Positions 39,899 to 50,317 of a DNA stretch of 64,000 bases are shown here, in pieces; the stretch's first letter is position 1, and every line of letters begins with the position of its first letter. The stretch comes from Pectobacterium polonicum (GTDB lineage Bacteria; Pseudomonadota; Gammaproteobacteria; Enterobacterales; Enterobacteriaceae): the NCBI RefSeq assembly GCF_005497185.1, contig NZ_RJTN01000016.1, forward strand, positions 53,366-117,365. Direction: 5' to 3'. The notes beneath the pieces were generated by a model. The model was not told the origin of the DNA. It saw only the letters and a program-made list of their open reading frames with translations, and searched no databases. Position numbers and translations under genes: made by a program.

Positions 39899-40079
39899 TG
39901 CCATAATCCTTAGTATTGAAATGATCTCTTCCTGAACAGTTAAAATATTCGTAGCAGGAACAAATAATTAACCACACCCCCGAGGTGGCTTCAAACAGTA
40001 AATGTGTTTACTGTCTCTTGCATAAAGAATATGCGAAGCGCTTTCAAAAAATCAGGTTGATTTTCGCGCATACAGCAGT

Positions 40080-40099
40080 TACTGTACATCCATACAGTA
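40080..40099 (+). promoter_or_regulatory. LexA box of sulA
   Basis: TACTGTACATCCATACAGTA is a full LexA operator and, to my recollection, the same 20-mer as in E. coli sulA. It ends 21 bp before the sulA ATG. Confidence 0.95.
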
Positions 40100-40120
40100 A
40101 CACTATGGGTAGAACTCATT

Positions 40121-40627
40121 ATGCGTATGCAATCAATCAGCTCTCACAACGTCCAGTCATCATCGTTTTCTGCCAATCAACACGCAGTAAAATCTTCGGT
40201 TGCCACGGGCGGTATTATCAGCGAAGTCGTGTACAACGCCGATCAACCCATAGTCACACACCTATTACTGCCGCTCTTACAGCAGCTAGGCACACAGTCT
40301 CGTTGGCTGCTATGGCTCTCTCCTCAGCAAAAATTGAGTCGCCCCTGGGTACAGCAATCTGGATTGCCGCTGGATAAAATAGTACAGCTCAGCCACATCA
40401 ATCCCTTGTTTACTGTTGATGCCATGGAGAGAGCATTACTGACAGGAAATTACAGCGCCGTTTTGTGCTGGTTGCCGCACGAATTGACGGAAGAAGAGAA
40501 GGTTCGGTTACGGGACGCCGCACAGGCAGGAAATACATATGGCTTTATTATGCGGCCAGAAAGTGCCAATGGGGACGCCTATAGACTGTTTCCCAGCCTT
40601 AAAATTCATTCGACATTGTATCATTAA
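40121..40627 (+). CDS. sulA: SOS cell-division inhibitor SulA
   Basis: SulA binds FtsZ and blocks division during DNA damage; Lon degrades it afterwards. The 168-aa protein has a variable N-terminus. The conserved core follows: [35 protein letters not shown] and [12 protein letters not shown]. The C-terminal LKIHSTLYH is the Lon-recognition end (HSNLYH in E. coli). The start is at 40121 or six bases later (40127). It is controlled by the LexA box immediately upstream and lies beside ompA as in E. coli. Confidence 0.96.
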   Translation: MRMQSISSHNVQSSSFSANQHAVKSSVATGGIISEVVYNADQPIVTHLLLPLLQQLGTQSRWLLWLSPQQKLSRPWVQQSGLPLDKIVQLSHINPLFTVDAMERALLTGNYSAVLCWLPHELTEEEKVRLRDAAQAGNTYGFIMRPESANGDAYRLFPSLKIHSTLYH

Positions 40628-40989
40628 GTAAATTAAGATTTTTCTCAGCCCAATTACGTTATATGTGCTGTGGATCGCCGCAAAGCGGTATTCTGCGGGC
40701 TTTTTGGCTATATTTGATACAACCAAAAGGCGTAAGATCTGTCAAAACCATCTACTATTTGTTAGCAAGTGTGTATGATTCGTGCGTTTTTCTTATGACG
40801 TAAGTCACATCATACTTGTAACTTTCTCATCACGTTGTAGACTTTAACTCGCTGGAGTTGCTCTTTTATAACGTCAGTTGACTGACAGTGAGTCATAAAT
40901 AAGGGCAAAGTCTCCAACCAAAGGATTTTAACCAAAGGTTTATTAGCCCTCCAGGTTAATTGCCGATTTGGATGATAATGAGGCGTAAA
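40628..40989 (+). promoter_or_regulatory. sulA-ompA intergenic region and ompA leader
   Basis: 362 bp. After sulA there is a GCCGC-AAA-GCGGT hairpin with CTTTTT downstream (about 40676-40707), a likely sulA terminator. The last ~130 bp correspond to the long, structured ompA 5' leader known for mRNA stability and MicA sRNA control. The end TTGGATGATAATGAGGCG closely matches E. coli. The exact promoter was not fixed. Confidence 0.65.
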
Positions 40990-42075
40990 ATGAAAAAAAC
41001 AGCTATCGCAGTTGCAGTGGCACTGGCTAGCTTCGCGACTATCGCGCAAGCAGCTCCTAAAGACAATACTTGGTACACCGGTGGTAAACTGGGCGTGTCT
41101 CAATTCCACGATACTGGTTTCTACGGCAACGGCTACAACGGTATCACTAACAACCCGATCAAAAGCAAATTAGGCGCTGGCGCATTTGTTGGTTATCAAG
41201 CTAACCCGTACCTGGGCTTTGAACTGGGCTATGACTGGCTGGGCCGTCTGAAGTATGCTGGTTCTACTAATAACGGCACTGACAGCGCGAGCTTCAAGGC
41301 ACAGGGTATCCAACTGGCGGCTAAACTGAGCTACCCAGTTGCACCTGAGCTGGACGTTTATACCCGCCTGGGTGGTCTGGTATGGCGCACTGACAGCCAC
41401 GCGGCTATCAACGGTGGCGACATCAACAACAACGACACTGGCGTTTCTCCGCTGGCCGCTGTTGGTATTGAATACGCTATCGACAAAAACTGGGCTACCC
41501 GTGTTGACTACCAGTGGGTAAGCAACATTGGTGATGCTGGTACCGTTGGTGCCCGTCCAGACAACCTGCTGATGAGCGTTGGCGTGTCTTATCGCTTCGG
41601 CCAAGATGACCGTGTTGCACCTGTTGTTGCTCCGGCTCCAACCCCAGCACCAGCTCCAGTTGTTGAAACCAAGCGTTTCACCCTGAAATCTGACGTTCTG
41701 TTCAACTTCAACAAAGCAACGCTGAAAGCAGAAGGCCAGCAATCACTGGATCAACTGTACACCCAACTGAGCTCTCTGGACCCGAAAGACGGTTCCGTTG
41801 TTGTTCTGGGCTTCACTGACCGTTTAGGTTCAGAGCAATATAACCAAGCTCTGTCTGAAAAACGTGCTCAGAGCGTAGTGGATTACCTGATTTCTAAAGG
41901 TATCCCTGCGAACAAAGTCTCTGCTCGTGGCTTGGGTAAATCTCAACCAGTTACCGGTTCTACCTGTGACAACGTGAAACCTCGTGCTGCGCTGATCGAC
42001 TGCCTGGCACCAGATCGTCGCGTAGAGATCGAAGTTAAAGGCATCAAAGACGTTGTAACTCAGCCTCAGGCTTAA
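40990..42075 (+). CDS. ompA: Outer-membrane protein A
   Basis: A 361-aa precursor. The signal peptide [20 protein letters not shown] is cleaved after AQA (21). An eight-strand beta barrel follows (~22-190, from [18 protein letters not shown]), then a Pro/Ala linker ([15 protein letters not shown]) and a C-terminal peptidoglycan-binding OmpA domain ([38 protein letters not shown]). The codons are strongly biased, as expected for a highly expressed gene. Start at the ATG at 40990 with GAGGCG upstream. A UUCG-loop terminator follows. Confidence 0.98.
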   Translation: MKKTAIAVAVALASFATIAQAAPKDNTWYTGGKLGVSQFHDTGFYGNGYNGITNNPIKSKLGAGAFVGYQANPYLGFELGYDWLGRLKYAGSTNNGTDSASFKAQGIQLAAKLSYPVAPELDVYTRLGGLVWRTDSHAAINGGDINNNDTGVSPLAAVGIEYAIDKNWATRVDYQWVSNIGDAGTVGARPDNLLMSVGVSYRFGQDDRVAPVVAPAPTPAPAPVVETKRFTLKSDVLFNFNKATLKAEGQQSLDQLYTQLSSLDPKDGSVVVLGFTDRLGSEQYNQALSEKRAQSVVDYLISKGIPANKVSARGLGKSQPVTGSTCDNVKPRAALIDCLAPDRRVEIEVKGIKDVVTQPQA

Positions 42076-42090
42076 GTTATTAATGAAAAA

Positions 42091-42117
42091 AACCTCGCTT
42101 CGGCGAGGTTTTTTTAT
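42091..42117 (+). terminator. ompA terminator
   Basis: AACCTCGC-TTCG-GCGAGGTT, with a stable UUCG tetraloop, is preceded by A and followed by seven further T. Confidence 0.93.
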
Positions 42118-42226
42118 GAATGTCATCCTTGTTCGTCACCCTGCGGGCCGTTGCTGCGCAACGTTGGAAAACGCTCCCTGCGCTTTTTTATGTCCGTTTT
42201 TCAGCAAGGTAAATGGCAAATACCGA

Positions 42227-42688
42227 TCATTTTTCGTCTTTATTATTCAGAATGTCTTTAAGATCCTGCTTGAGCAGCGACATCTGGCTGGCATATTTCT
42301 CTTTATGTTCGGCATCTTCAATTAACTGCACAATCGTTTCCGACAAAGTCACCCCACGCCTCTGAGCGAGAGCCGCCAGGCGCTGCCAGACCAAGTATTC
42401 CAAATCGATTGATTTCTTGCGCGTATGTTGGTGTTCCGCATTAAAATGACGTTTACGCCGTGCGCGGATCGTTTGCTTCATCCGATTTTCTAAGGTGGGA
42501 TTCATACATTGCGCAATCCATTCCAACACTTTCACTGGCTGGTTTTCCATTTTAAGCAATGCCTGCACCGCATCATCCGCCGCACTTTGCTCCAGAAAAC
42601 GCGTAACCGCTTCTCCCTCGCGATGTTTTTTCACCAGGTATTTCCATTTCCATCCGCACTCAAGATTTTCTAGTTGTTGATATTTCAT
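42227..42688 (-). CDS. matP: Macrodomain Ter protein MatP
   Basis: MatP binds matS sites in the terminus region, compacts the Ter macrodomain and links it to the divisome via ZapB. The 153-aa protein starts [20 protein letters not shown]. It has a four-helix bundle N-terminal part and a ribbon-helix-helix core ([40 protein letters not shown]), with a C-terminal coiled coil. It lies between ompA and lonH as in E. coli. Confidence 0.96.
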   Translation of the reverse strand: MKYQQLENLECGWKWKYLVKKHREGEAVTRFLEQSAADDAVQALLKMENQPVKVLEWIAQCMNPTLENRMKQTIRARRKRHFNAEHQHTRKKSIDLEYLVWQRLAALAQRRGVTLSETIVQLIEDAEHKEKYASQMSLLKQDLKDILNNKDEK

Positions 42689-42907
42689 ATTAAATTCTTC
42701 AGTGACCGCGTAACGTTACTTCCAGCATAACAGTTTTCCCTGATTTTGGCCGCTTTCTGGCAATTTTCTCGCGGCTTTTAAGATGATTAGCCAATCAGGT
42801 TCTGATCTTCGGCGAATGAAAGATGACGGAGAGATGACTCTCCTTATGCGCAGTCCGCATTATTCTTGTATAATCACGCTTTTCCTTTAGACGATTACAT
42901 TGATACT

Positions 42908-44635
42908 TTGACCAGTAACCGACTCTCATGGCAGCACTTACTGCCCAATAATACGCCTTATCAAACGCTATTCACTCAGGCAGCTCAGCTTGCTCCTGCT
43001 GAATTCTCCGCTATTCAGTCGCGTCTGGCAGACAGTCTGACGCTCTTTTGCCACCCTCGTTCCCCTTCCCGCTTTATGCTGTTAAAAGCGCAAGAGAACG
43101 ATGAATATATGGCATTGATCGCCCGTGCGCTGAGCGCCATCAGGCCAGACTCCGGGGCGATACATGGCAGTAAATATATCATTGAGGGTCGTCATATCCG
43201 GGTCGAGCCCGCCACACAGCTAGCGGATAACTTTGCCGCCCAGCAGCTCTGTGGCTATCAGGAATGGATTGAACCTGAGCAACTCTTCGGCTGTCTGCGC
43301 AATTTCCACGATGAAATCACGCTGCATCCAGGGCTGATTCATCAGGTTAATGGGGGGACGTTGATCCTGTCCGTCAGAGCACTGCTGGCTCAGCCGTTGA
43401 TGTGGCTGCGTCTGAAGCAGATTATGGCTGAGGGAATCTATCGTTGGCTGTCGCCAGACGAGCGCAAACCACTTCCAGTTGATGTACCACCGATGCCACT
43501 TGATATTCGTCTAATTATTATCGGGGATCGGGAAAGCCTGGCGGACATTCATGATATGGAGCCAGAGTTAGGCGAACACGCGATTTACGGTGAGTTCGAA
43601 GCGCAGCTCCAGTTGATTGAAACAGATGACATGGCGCGCTGGTGTACTTACATCAATGCGTTATGCAACGAAAATCAACTGCCGCTACTGGATGCAGATG
43701 CCTGGCCGGCATTCGTCAACAGCGCGGTACGTTACAGCGGCGATCAAGGTAATTTGCCATTATGCCCGCGCTGGCTAATCAGCCAGTTAAAATATGCATC
43801 ACTATACGCCAGAGATGGTCAGATCACAGAACAGGCGCTGGTCGACGCGATTGCCGCCCGCCAATGGCGTGAAGGCTACCTTCGTGAGCGCATGCAGGAT
43901 GAAATAGAACTCGGCCAGATCCTGATCGAAACGGAAGGCGACGTTGTCGGTCAGGTTAACGGGCTTTCCGTATTGGAATTCCCTGGCTATCCCGTTGCTT
44001 TTGGCGAACCTACACGAATCACTTGTGTCGTTCATGCCGGCGACGGTGAGTTCACGGATGTCGAACGCAAAGCTGAACTTGCTGGCAACTTACACGCCAA
44101 GGGCATGATGATCATGCAGGCGTTCCTGATTACCGAACTGGAACTTGATCAACAGCTTCCTTTCTCGGCGTCCATGGTCTTCGAGCAGTCGTACAGCGAA
44201 GTTGATGGTGACAGCGCCTCACTGGCAGAGCTGTGCGCTCTAATCAGCGCTCTGTCCTTGCGACCAATCAATCAGCAGTTTGCTGTTACCGGTTCCGTCG
44301 ATCAATTTGGTCACGTACAGCCAATTGGCGGCGTGAATGAGAAAATCGAAGGATTCTTTGAGGTTTGCCAGCGTCGTGGACTAACGGGAACTCAGGGTGT
44401 GATTTTACCTGCGGCTAACCTACGCCACCTCTGTTTACAAGAGGATGTCGTTGAGGCGGTACGTGAAGGTAAATTCCACTTGTTCCCAGTAGAAACTGCG
44501 CCGGAAGCGGTATCATTACTGACCAATTTTGCTTATGACGATGAGCAGCAGCCAAATCTGTTAGCGGCGATTCGTGAGCGAATTGGACAACTTTTACCGC
44601 AGGAGCGTCGACGTTTTCCTTGGTTTTTTCGTTAA
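42908..44635 (+). CDS. ycbZ: Lon-like protease LonH (YcbZ)
   Basis: A ~575-aa protein of the Lon-related (LonH/YcbZ) family. The N-terminal part lacks an obvious Walker A. The C-terminal Lon proteolytic domain has Ser in SYSEVDGDSASLAELCALIS and Lys in QPIGGVNEKIEGFFEVC, the Ser-Lys dyad. The start is uncertain. The TTG at 42908 (MTSNRLSWQHLLP) aligns with the E. coli start. The longer frame from 42866 would overlap a TATAAT promoter -10 (42869-42874), so I prefer 42908. Its substrate is unknown. Confidence 0.9.
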   Translation: MTSNRLSWQHLLPNNTPYQTLFTQAAQLAPAEFSAIQSRLADSLTLFCHPRSPSRFMLLKAQENDEYMALIARALSAIRPDSGAIHGSKYIIEGRHIRVEPATQLADNFAAQQLCGYQEWIEPEQLFGCLRNFHDEITLHPGLIHQVNGGTLILSVRALLAQPLMWLRLKQIMAEGIYRWLSPDERKPLPVDVPPMPLDIRLIIIGDRESLADIHDMEPELGEHAIYGEFEAQLQLIETDDMARWCTYINALCNENQLPLLDADAWPAFVNSAVRYSGDQGNLPLCPRWLISQLKYASLYARDGQITEQALVDAIAARQWREGYLRERMQDEIELGQILIETEGDVVGQVNGLSVLEFPGYPVAFGEPTRITCVVHAGDGEFTDVERKAELAGNLHAKGMMIMQAFLITELELDQQLPFSASMVFEQSYSEVDGDSASLAELCALISALSLRPINQQFAVTGSVDQFGHVQPIGGVNEKIEGFFEVCQRRGLTGTQGVILPAANLRHLCLQEDVVEAVREGKFHLFPVETAPEAVSLLTNFAYDDEQQPNLLAAIRERIGQLLPQERRRFPWFFR

Positions 44636-44638
44636 ACC

Positions 44639-44655
44639 AACTGGTTCAACCAGAC
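44639..44655 (+). promoter_or_regulatory. FadR operator of fabA
   Basis: AACTGGTTCAACCAGAC contains the perfect palindrome CTGGTT-C-AACCAG, which fits the FadR consensus TGGTNNNACCA. FadR activates fabA in E. coli from just upstream of its promoter. It begins 3 bp after the lonH stop. Confidence 0.8.
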
Positions 44656-44670
44656 GCAACAGACTTGCCC

Positions 44671-44688
44671 AGCGTACAGGTGTACGCT
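44671..44688 (+). promoter_or_regulatory. FabR operator of fabA
   Basis: AGCGTACAGGTGTACGCT is a perfect 18-bp palindrome matching the FabR operator of fabA/fabB (AGCGTACA-N2-TGTNCGCT). FabR represses unsaturated fatty-acid synthesis. It lies 38 bp before the fabA ATG. Confidence 0.88.
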
Positions 44689-44726
44689 AACCTGCGTCCT
44701 TCATTAAAACAAGGCTTACAGAGACC

Positions 44727-45245
44727 ATGGTAGATAAACGCGAATCCTATACAAAAGAAGACCTCCTTGCCTCCAGTCGTGGTGAGCTGTTCGGCCCACA
44801 AGGCCCTCAGTTGCCCGCCCCTAACATGCTAATGATGGACCGCGTCGTTAAAATGACCGAAGACGGCGGTAAGTATGGCAAAGGCTATGTGGAAGCCGAA
44901 TTGGATATCACGCCCGATCTGTGGTTCTTCGGTTGCCATTTCATTGGCGATCCGGTGATGCCAGGCTGCCTTGGTCTGGATGCCATGTGGCAGCTAGTCG
45001 GCTTCTATCTGGGCTGGTTAGGCGGCGAGGGCAAAGGCCGCGCACTCGGCGTGGGTGAAGTCAAATTCACCGGGCAAGTTCTGCCAACGGCGAAGAAAGT
45101 CACTTACCGCATTCACTTTAAACGCGTAATCAATCGCCGTTTGGTAATGGGTATTGCTGATGGTGAAGTGCTGGTTGATGGTCAACAGATCTATACTGCT
45201 GACGAACTGAAAGTCGGCCTGTTCAAAGACACCAGTTCTTTCTAA
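44727..45245 (+). CDS. fabA: 3-hydroxydecanoyl-ACP dehydratase/isomerase FabA
   Basis: FabA dehydrates 3-hydroxydecanoyl-ACP and isomerises the product, the branch point for unsaturated fatty acids. The 172-aa hotdog-fold protein starts [20 protein letters not shown]. It holds the active-site His in [20 protein letters not shown] and the catalytic Asp in [11 protein letters not shown]. It is regulated by the FadR and FabR sites upstream. Length and sequence are as in E. coli (172 aa). Confidence 0.97.
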   Translation: MVDKRESYTKEDLLASSRGELFGPQGPQLPAPNMLMMDRVVKMTEDGGKYGKGYVEAELDITPDLWFFGCHFIGDPVMPGCLGLDAMWQLVGFYLGWLGGEGKGRALGVGEVKFTGQVLPTAKKVTYRIHFKRVINRRLVMGIADGEVLVDGQQIYTADELKVGLFKDTSSF

Positions 45246-45339
45246 GCGCCAGATTATATTGCGGGCGAAGAATTTTTCGCCCGCAACATCCCTTCTATAT
45301 TCGATTGCATCCAACCGCAGCCCTAAACCACTCGACTTA

Positions 45340-45993
45340 TCATGTTGGGCTTTTCAGCTCGTTGCCAATCGACTGGCGCACGTCTTGCGGTATTTTCAGC
45401 GCTGTCGCTAACGCATCCAGATAGCTTTTCTCCATGAAGTGATCAACATCGATGACCGCGCAGCTGAGGAAGTAGACCTCAAGCGCCTCTTCTTCATTCT
45501 TCACGTCTTTCGCTAACAAAATCGGATCGAGCGGTTGTTCTATCGCTTCCTGCACCCAACGTTGCGCCTCGCTGCCCAATTGCAGTTGCTGAATATTGTC
45601 ATCAATACGCTGCTTTTCCGTTGCATCAATATGCCCATCGCTCTTGGCAGCAAAAACCAGAGCCTGAATCAAACGCCGTGCACGAATATTGTCAGTAGAA
45701 GACTGAGTGCCGAACTGCGGATCATCCTGATGCGTGTCGCGAACGCGTTTCTTATATTGGTTCCACAACACGACACCTGCCGCCGCGCTGCCACCAATGA
45801 TCAGGGCATTTTTACCCAATGAACCGATGATTTTCCGCGTGGATTTATTTGACAGTAAGACGCCGGCCAAACCACCCAGCGCTGCGGGCTTCAGCATGTC
45901 GCCCAAATTACCGTTTTTTCCCCCTTGATGATGACTCCCCTGCTTGCTAGCGGAACCTAATAAGCCCTGAATTTGTTGCAGCCAATTATTCAT
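45340..45993 (-). CDS. yebE: DUF533/TerB-like inner-membrane protein YebE
   Basis: A 217-aa protein with an N-terminal helix (MNNWLQQIQGLLGSA), one membrane segment at ~55-80 (LGKNALIIGGSAAAGVVLW) and a C-terminal TerB-like helical domain (ALVFAAKSDGHIDATEKQRI). E. coli YebE is induced by envelope stress through CpxR. Function unknown. The ATG at 45993 (MNNW) has GAGGA 6 nt upstream; the ATG at 45999 would abut it. Confidence 0.9.
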   Translation of the reverse strand: MNNWLQQIQGLLGSASKQGSHHQGGKNGNLGDMLKPAALGGLAGVLLSNKSTRKIIGSLGKNALIIGGSAAAGVVLWNQYKKRVRDTHQDDPQFGTQSSTDNIRARRLIQALVFAAKSDGHIDATEKQRIDDNIQQLQLGSEAQRWVQEAIEQPLDPILLAKDVKNEEEALEVYFLSCAVIDVDHFMEKSYLDALATALKIPQDVRQSIGNELKSPT

Positions 45994-46009
45994 TTTCATT
46001 CCTCAAGGA

Positions 46010-46038
46010 AAAGTGACATCACTGATGGTGTTGTCACT
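46010..46038. other. Hairpin upstream of yebE
   Basis: The inverted repeat AGTGACA/TGTCACT (with an extended CAC/GTG stem) lies 17 bp upstream of yebE. It lacks a T-tract, so it is not a plain terminator. It could be an operator or leader structure. Confidence 0.4.
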
Positions 46039-46139
46039 CATAGTAATGGTGCGGAAGGCGTTTGTTTGTCAGATTGTGTATAACAATGAAAAGTATGGAC
46101 CGCGGTTTCTATGCGGTCCATTTGACTACGCAGGGAACA

Positions 46140-47819
46140 TCACGAGGCAGGTTTCAGCGGAGTTTTTCTCACTGGTGTATTTCCAGCAACATAGTAACGC
46201 GCTTTACTACGCGGCAGCGGCTGACGCCGACGGATTCGGTCAGCAATTTTTTCGGCAATCATAATGGTTGTCGCATTCAGATTACCGGTAATAATTTGTG
46301 GCATGATGGAGGCATCCACCACGCGTAATCCTTCTACACCGTGGACACGACCTTGCCCGTCGACAACCGCCATATCGTCCTCCCCCATCTTACAGGAACA
46401 GGAAGGATGGAATGCCGTTTCAGCGTGAGTACGGATAAATTCGTCCAGTTCCTCATCAGTCTGAACCTCTAGGCCAGGACTGATCTCTCGCCCACGATAT
46501 TTATCCAGCGCTGGCTGTGCCATGATTTCACGCGTAATACGGATCGCATCACGAAACTCCTGCCAATCTTGTTCCGTCGACATATAGTTGAATAAAATGC
46601 TGGGATGCTCATGTGCATCTTTCGACCGCACCTGCACACGCCCTCGACTAAGTGAACGCATGGAACCAACGTGCGCCTGGAACCCGTGCTCTTTCACCGC
46701 ATTACTACCGTTGTAATTAATCGCGACGGGTAGGAAATGGTATTGAATATTCGGCCAGGTGAACTCATCACGACTGCGAATAAAACCACCAGCTTCGAAC
46801 TGGTTGCTGGCACCAATACCCGTGCCATTGAACAGCCATTCCGCACCAATTTTCGGCTGATTAAACCACTGCAACGCCGGATACAGCGATACAGGTTCTT
46901 TGCAAGCGTATTGCAAATACATTTCCAGGTGATCTTGTAAATTCTCACCGACACCGGGCAAATCGTGTACCACAGGAATATCGAGCCCCTGAAGCAAATC
47001 TTTCGGCCCGACACCGGAGCGTTGCAGGATTTGCGGTGAAGCAATTGCGCCAGCACATAGCAGCACCTCGCGACGAGCTTTCGCCGTCTGGGCACTTTCG
47101 CCTTTAAAGTAGGCAACGCCAACAGCACGTTTTCCGTCAAAGAGAATCTTGTCGGTTAAGGCATGCGTCACGATAGTCAGATTATTACGATCTTTTGCCT
47201 GATCCAAATAGCCTCGAGCGGTACTGGCGCGACGCCCCTTCGGCGTGACGGTTCTGTCCATCGGCCCAAAGCCTTCTTGCTGATACCCGTTGAGATCGTC
47301 CGTACGCGGATAGCCCGCCTGTACGCCCGCTTCAACCATCGCGTGGAATAGTTCGTTGTTTCCCATCTTCGGCGTTGTCACCGAAACCGGCCCCGCCGCG
47401 CCATGGTAGTCATTCGACCCTACATCGCGCGTTTCCGCTTTACGAAAATACGGCAGGCAATCAAGATAACTCCAGTCTTCCAGACCCGGCATCGTCGACC
47501 AGTGATCAAAATCCATCGCATTACCACGGATGTAACACATGCCGTTAATCAGCGACGATCCACCCAACCCCTTACCACGGCCACATTCCATACGGCGATT
47601 ATTCATATAGGGTTCGGGATCGGTTTCATATGCCCAGTTATAGCGCTTTCCCTGCAATGGAAAAGCTAACGCGGCAGGCATCTGTGTACGAAAATCCAAC
47701 CGATAATCCGGGCCACCCGCTTCAAGCAGCAGCACGCTCACATCGCTTTCCTCTGTTAAGCGCGTTGCCAGCACATTACCAGCGGAACCGGCTCCGATAA
47801 TGATGTAATCATATTCCAT
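46140..47819 (-). CDS. betA: Choline dehydrogenase
   Basis: BetA oxidises choline to betaine aldehyde, and further to glycine betaine, at the membrane. The 559-aa GMC oxidoreductase has FAD-binding [19 protein letters not shown] at residues 3-21 and GMC signatures near [19 protein letters not shown] and [15 protein letters not shown]. The catalytic region is HPSCSCKMG (His) plus [16 protein letters not shown]. Start at the ATG at 47819 (MEYDY); the longer frame is unsupported. It is last of the betIBA group, 19 bp from betB. Confidence 0.97.
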   Translation of the reverse strand: MEYDYIIIGAGSAGNVLATRLTEESDVSVLLLEAGGPDYRLDFRTQMPAALAFPLQGKRYNWAYETDPEPYMNNRRMECGRGKGLGGSSLINGMCYIRGNAMDFDHWSTMPGLEDWSYLDCLPYFRKAETRDVGSNDYHGAAGPVSVTTPKMGNNELFHAMVEAGVQAGYPRTDDLNGYQQEGFGPMDRTVTPKGRRASTARGYLDQAKDRNNLTIVTHALTDKILFDGKRAVGVAYFKGESAQTAKARREVLLCAGAIASPQILQRSGVGPKDLLQGLDIPVVHDLPGVGENLQDHLEMYLQYACKEPVSLYPALQWFNQPKIGAEWLFNGTGIGASNQFEAGGFIRSRDEFTWPNIQYHFLPVAINYNGSNAVKEHGFQAHVGSMRSLSRGRVQVRSKDAHEHPSILFNYMSTEQDWQEFRDAIRITREIMAQPALDKYRGREISPGLEVQTDEELDEFIRTHAETAFHPSCSCKMGEDDMAVVDGQGRVHGVEGLRVVDASIMPQIITGNLNATTIMIAEKIADRIRRRQPLPRSKARYYVAGNTPVRKTPLKPAS

Positions 47820-47838
47820 TAGGCTTTCTCCCCTTCGT

Positions 47839-49311
47839 TTAAAATACCGAGCGGAATTCACCCAGTTCAACCTGTACAGATTTAATTTGCGTGTAGTGTT
47901 CCAACGTTGTTATGCCATTTTCACGTCCGACACCCGAATGTTTGTAGCCGCCCACAGGCATTTCAGCCGGAGATTCTCCCCAGGTGTTGATCCAACAAAT
48001 CCCGGCCTCAAGCTGATGAATAACCCGATGTGCTCGATTTAGATCGCGGGTCACGATACCGGCCGCCAGACCGTATGCGCTATCATTGGCGCGGCGGATA
48101 ACCTCCCCCTCGTCCTGATACGTCAAAATACTCATGACCGGGCCGAAGATTTCTTCTCGGACAATCTTCATGTCATCCCGACAGTCAGTGAACACCGTAG
48201 GAGCAACGTAGGCGCCTTGGGCATAGTCACCGTCGGTCATGGGTTCACCGCCCACCAGCACACGTGCGCCCTCACGTTTTCCACTTTCGATATAACGCAG
48301 TACGGATTCCCGGTGCGGGAAGCTAACCAGAGGACCAAAATTCACCAGCTCGTCAGTCGGATCGCCGATACGGATGCGTTGAACACGCGCCAGAATTTTC
48401 TCCTCAAACTGCGCCTGCAATGCCTGCGGAATAAAGACGCGTGTACCGTTAGTACACACCTGACCTGAGCTGAAGAAATTCGCCATCATGGCGATATCCG
48501 CCGCCTTATCCAGATCGGCATCATCAAAGATAATCAGCGGTGACTTTCCACCCAACTCCATCGTGACGTCTTTCAGTGTCGAGCCTGCGGCATTAGCCAT
48601 GACCGTTTTCCCGCTGGCGATCCCGCCAGTGAAAGAGACTTTGGCAATCCCCGGATGTGTGGTCAGCACCTGACCAACAGATTTCCCCGTTCCCGTCAGC
48701 ACGTTAAATACGCCAGCCGGTAACCCCGCTTCGGTGTAGATTTCCGCCAGCTTCAGCGCAGTAAGCGATGTGACTTCACTGGGTTTGAAGATCATTGCGT
48801 TACCTGCCGCCAGCGCGGGTGCCGATTTCCACAATGCGATCTGGATGGGATAGTTCCAGGCACCGATACCGGCGACCACGCCAAGCGGTTCGCGCCGGGT
48901 ATAGACGAACGAGGTATCGCGTAGGGGGATCTGCTGACCTTCCAGCATAGGAATCAACCCCGCGTAATACTCCAAAACATCCGCGCCAGTCACGATATCG
49001 ACAGTGCGTGTTTCCGAGAGCGGCTTGCCAGTGTCGTGCGTTTCGAGTAACGCGAGCTCATCGTTGCGCTCACGCAGAATATCCACGGCACGGCGTAAAA
49101 TTCGCGAACGCTCCATCGCCGTCAGCGCAGCCCATATCTTCTGCCCTGCGGTAGCTGCGCTGACGGCGCGATCAACGTCAGCGGCAGTGGCCGACTGAAG
49201 CTGGGCAATAATGTCGCCATTTGCAGGGTTCACCGCATCAAACGTATCGTTACCCGTGCTATCGACATAGGTACCGTTGATATAAAGTTGTTGTAAACCG
49301 TAGCGAGACAT
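47839..49311 (-). CDS. betB: Betaine aldehyde dehydrogenase
   Basis: BetB oxidises betaine aldehyde to glycine betaine with NAD(P)+. The 490-aa aldehyde dehydrogenase contains the general-base Glu in [12 protein letters not shown] and the nucleophilic Cys in [17 protein letters not shown]. The cofactor loop is [12 protein letters not shown]. It lies between betI and betA on the same strand, and matches E. coli BetB end to end ([19 protein letters not shown]). Confidence 0.97.
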   Translation of the reverse strand: MSRYGLQQLYINGTYVDSTGNDTFDAVNPANGDIIAQLQSATAADVDRAVSAATAGQKIWAALTAMERSRILRRAVDILRERNDELALLETHDTGKPLSETRTVDIVTGADVLEYYAGLIPMLEGQQIPLRDTSFVYTRREPLGVVAGIGAWNYPIQIALWKSAPALAAGNAMIFKPSEVTSLTALKLAEIYTEAGLPAGVFNVLTGTGKSVGQVLTTHPGIAKVSFTGGIASGKTVMANAAGSTLKDVTMELGGKSPLIIFDDADLDKAADIAMMANFFSSGQVCTNGTRVFIPQALQAQFEEKILARVQRIRIGDPTDELVNFGPLVSFPHRESVLRYIESGKREGARVLVGGEPMTDGDYAQGAYVAPTVFTDCRDDMKIVREEIFGPVMSILTYQDEGEVIRRANDSAYGLAAGIVTRDLNRAHRVIHQLEAGICWINTWGESPAEMPVGGYKHSGVGRENGITTLEHYTQIKSVQVELGEFRSVF

Positions 49312-49378
49312 AAATTCTCCTGTCTGATCACTGCCCGATCACACGTCCGGGCAGAAAAGGCAAAATAATAAGATAGGA

Positions 49379-49966
49379 TTACGTGCGAATGAGCTGCTGA
49401 TCGATATAGTCGTAGGCAATGCTTAATGCTTCTTCGCGGTTGAAGGCATCATGACTTAGCGCACCGCGCAGCCACAGCCCATCAATCAGACCAGCCAGCC
49501 CTTTTGCCGCAATACGCGCGCTATCTTTCGGCAAGCAATGGCTAAACTCGACGCACAGGTTGGAGTAAAGCCGCCGATCGTTAACCTGCTGTAAGCGATG
49601 GAGCATAGGGGAATGCAGGCTACTGGCCCAGAATGCCAACCAAGTTTTCATCGCCGCGCTATTCGTCTGGCTATCGTCAAAATTCCCCTGAACAATTGCC
49701 CGCAAACGCACACGAGGCGTATTTTCTGTCAGGCTCATCAACCTTGATTTCACCGCCATCCCCAGATGGCTAATCAGGTAACGCATCGTCGCTTCCAGTA
49801 AGCCATTTTTATCGCGGAAGTAATGACTGATGATTCCATTCGACACCCCTGCACGTCGGGCAATCTGCACGATCGAGGCGTCATGCATGCCCACATCGTT
49901 AACCGTTGCCAGCGTCGCTTCGATGAGTTGCTGCCGTCTGATGGGCTGCATTCCGACTTTAGGCAC
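49379..49966 (-). CDS. betI: Choline-responsive repressor BetI
   Basis: BetI is the TetR-family repressor of the bet genes, which dissociates on choline. The 195-aa protein has the N-terminal HTH ([20 protein letters not shown]) and a C-terminal ligand-binding domain ([20 protein letters not shown]). It heads betIBA and faces betT divergently; the palindromic operator lies between them. Confidence 0.96.
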   Translation of the reverse strand: MPKVGMQPIRRQQLIEATLATVNDVGMHDASIVQIARRAGVSNGIISHYFRDKNGLLEATMRYLISHLGMAVKSRLMSLTENTPRVRLRAIVQGNFDDSQTNSAAMKTWLAFWASSLHSPMLHRLQQVNDRRLYSNLCVEFSHCLPKDSARIAAKGLAGLIDGLWLRGALSHDAFNREEALSIAYDYIDQQLIRT

Positions 49967-50317
49967 TACACTTCCCCTTCATTTTCTTCCCTTCGTTTCT
50001 TGTGATGAATCACGGTAAAAGACGATGATTCGTGATCCGATTAATCCCATTAAACTTTTTTTTGATTGAACGTTCAATAAAAAATGAATATCTTTTATTG
50101 CTGAAAGGTTAAAAATCTGTATCAATTATCACGAAAAGTGGTGTCAGTTCAGACGATAACGCCAACTTAAAAAGAATAATTTCTTTTTTGTTCTGAAGAC
50201 TATCTTCAACCGAAAGCGTACTCAGCGGATGTCCTGCGACCGGTTCTTGATATGCGCTAAGCGCGCTTCGTGGAGAGAGGAGTCAGAGTATCGGTTCACA
50301 TAACGCAAGGGATAACC
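49967..50317. promoter_or_regulatory. betI-betT intergenic regulatory region
   Basis: 351 bp that should hold both divergent promoters. The main visible element is the BetI palindrome at 50065-50078. The region around it is AT-rich, as expected for promoters. No gene. Confidence 0.75.
50065..50078. promoter_or_regulatory. BetI operator
   Basis: ATTGAACGTTCAAT is a perfect 14-bp palindrome in the betI-betT intergenic region. Sequence type and location fit a TetR-family operator, and E. coli BetI binds a similar dyad here. Assignment inferred, not proven. Confidence 0.8.

Noticed and set aside
42227..42688. matS sites (GTGACRNYGTCAC) that might mark the Ter macrodomain in this window
   Set aside because: By-eye scanning found no convincing 13-mer. 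GTGACATGTCGAC near 62783 deviates in the right half. A computed search is needed.
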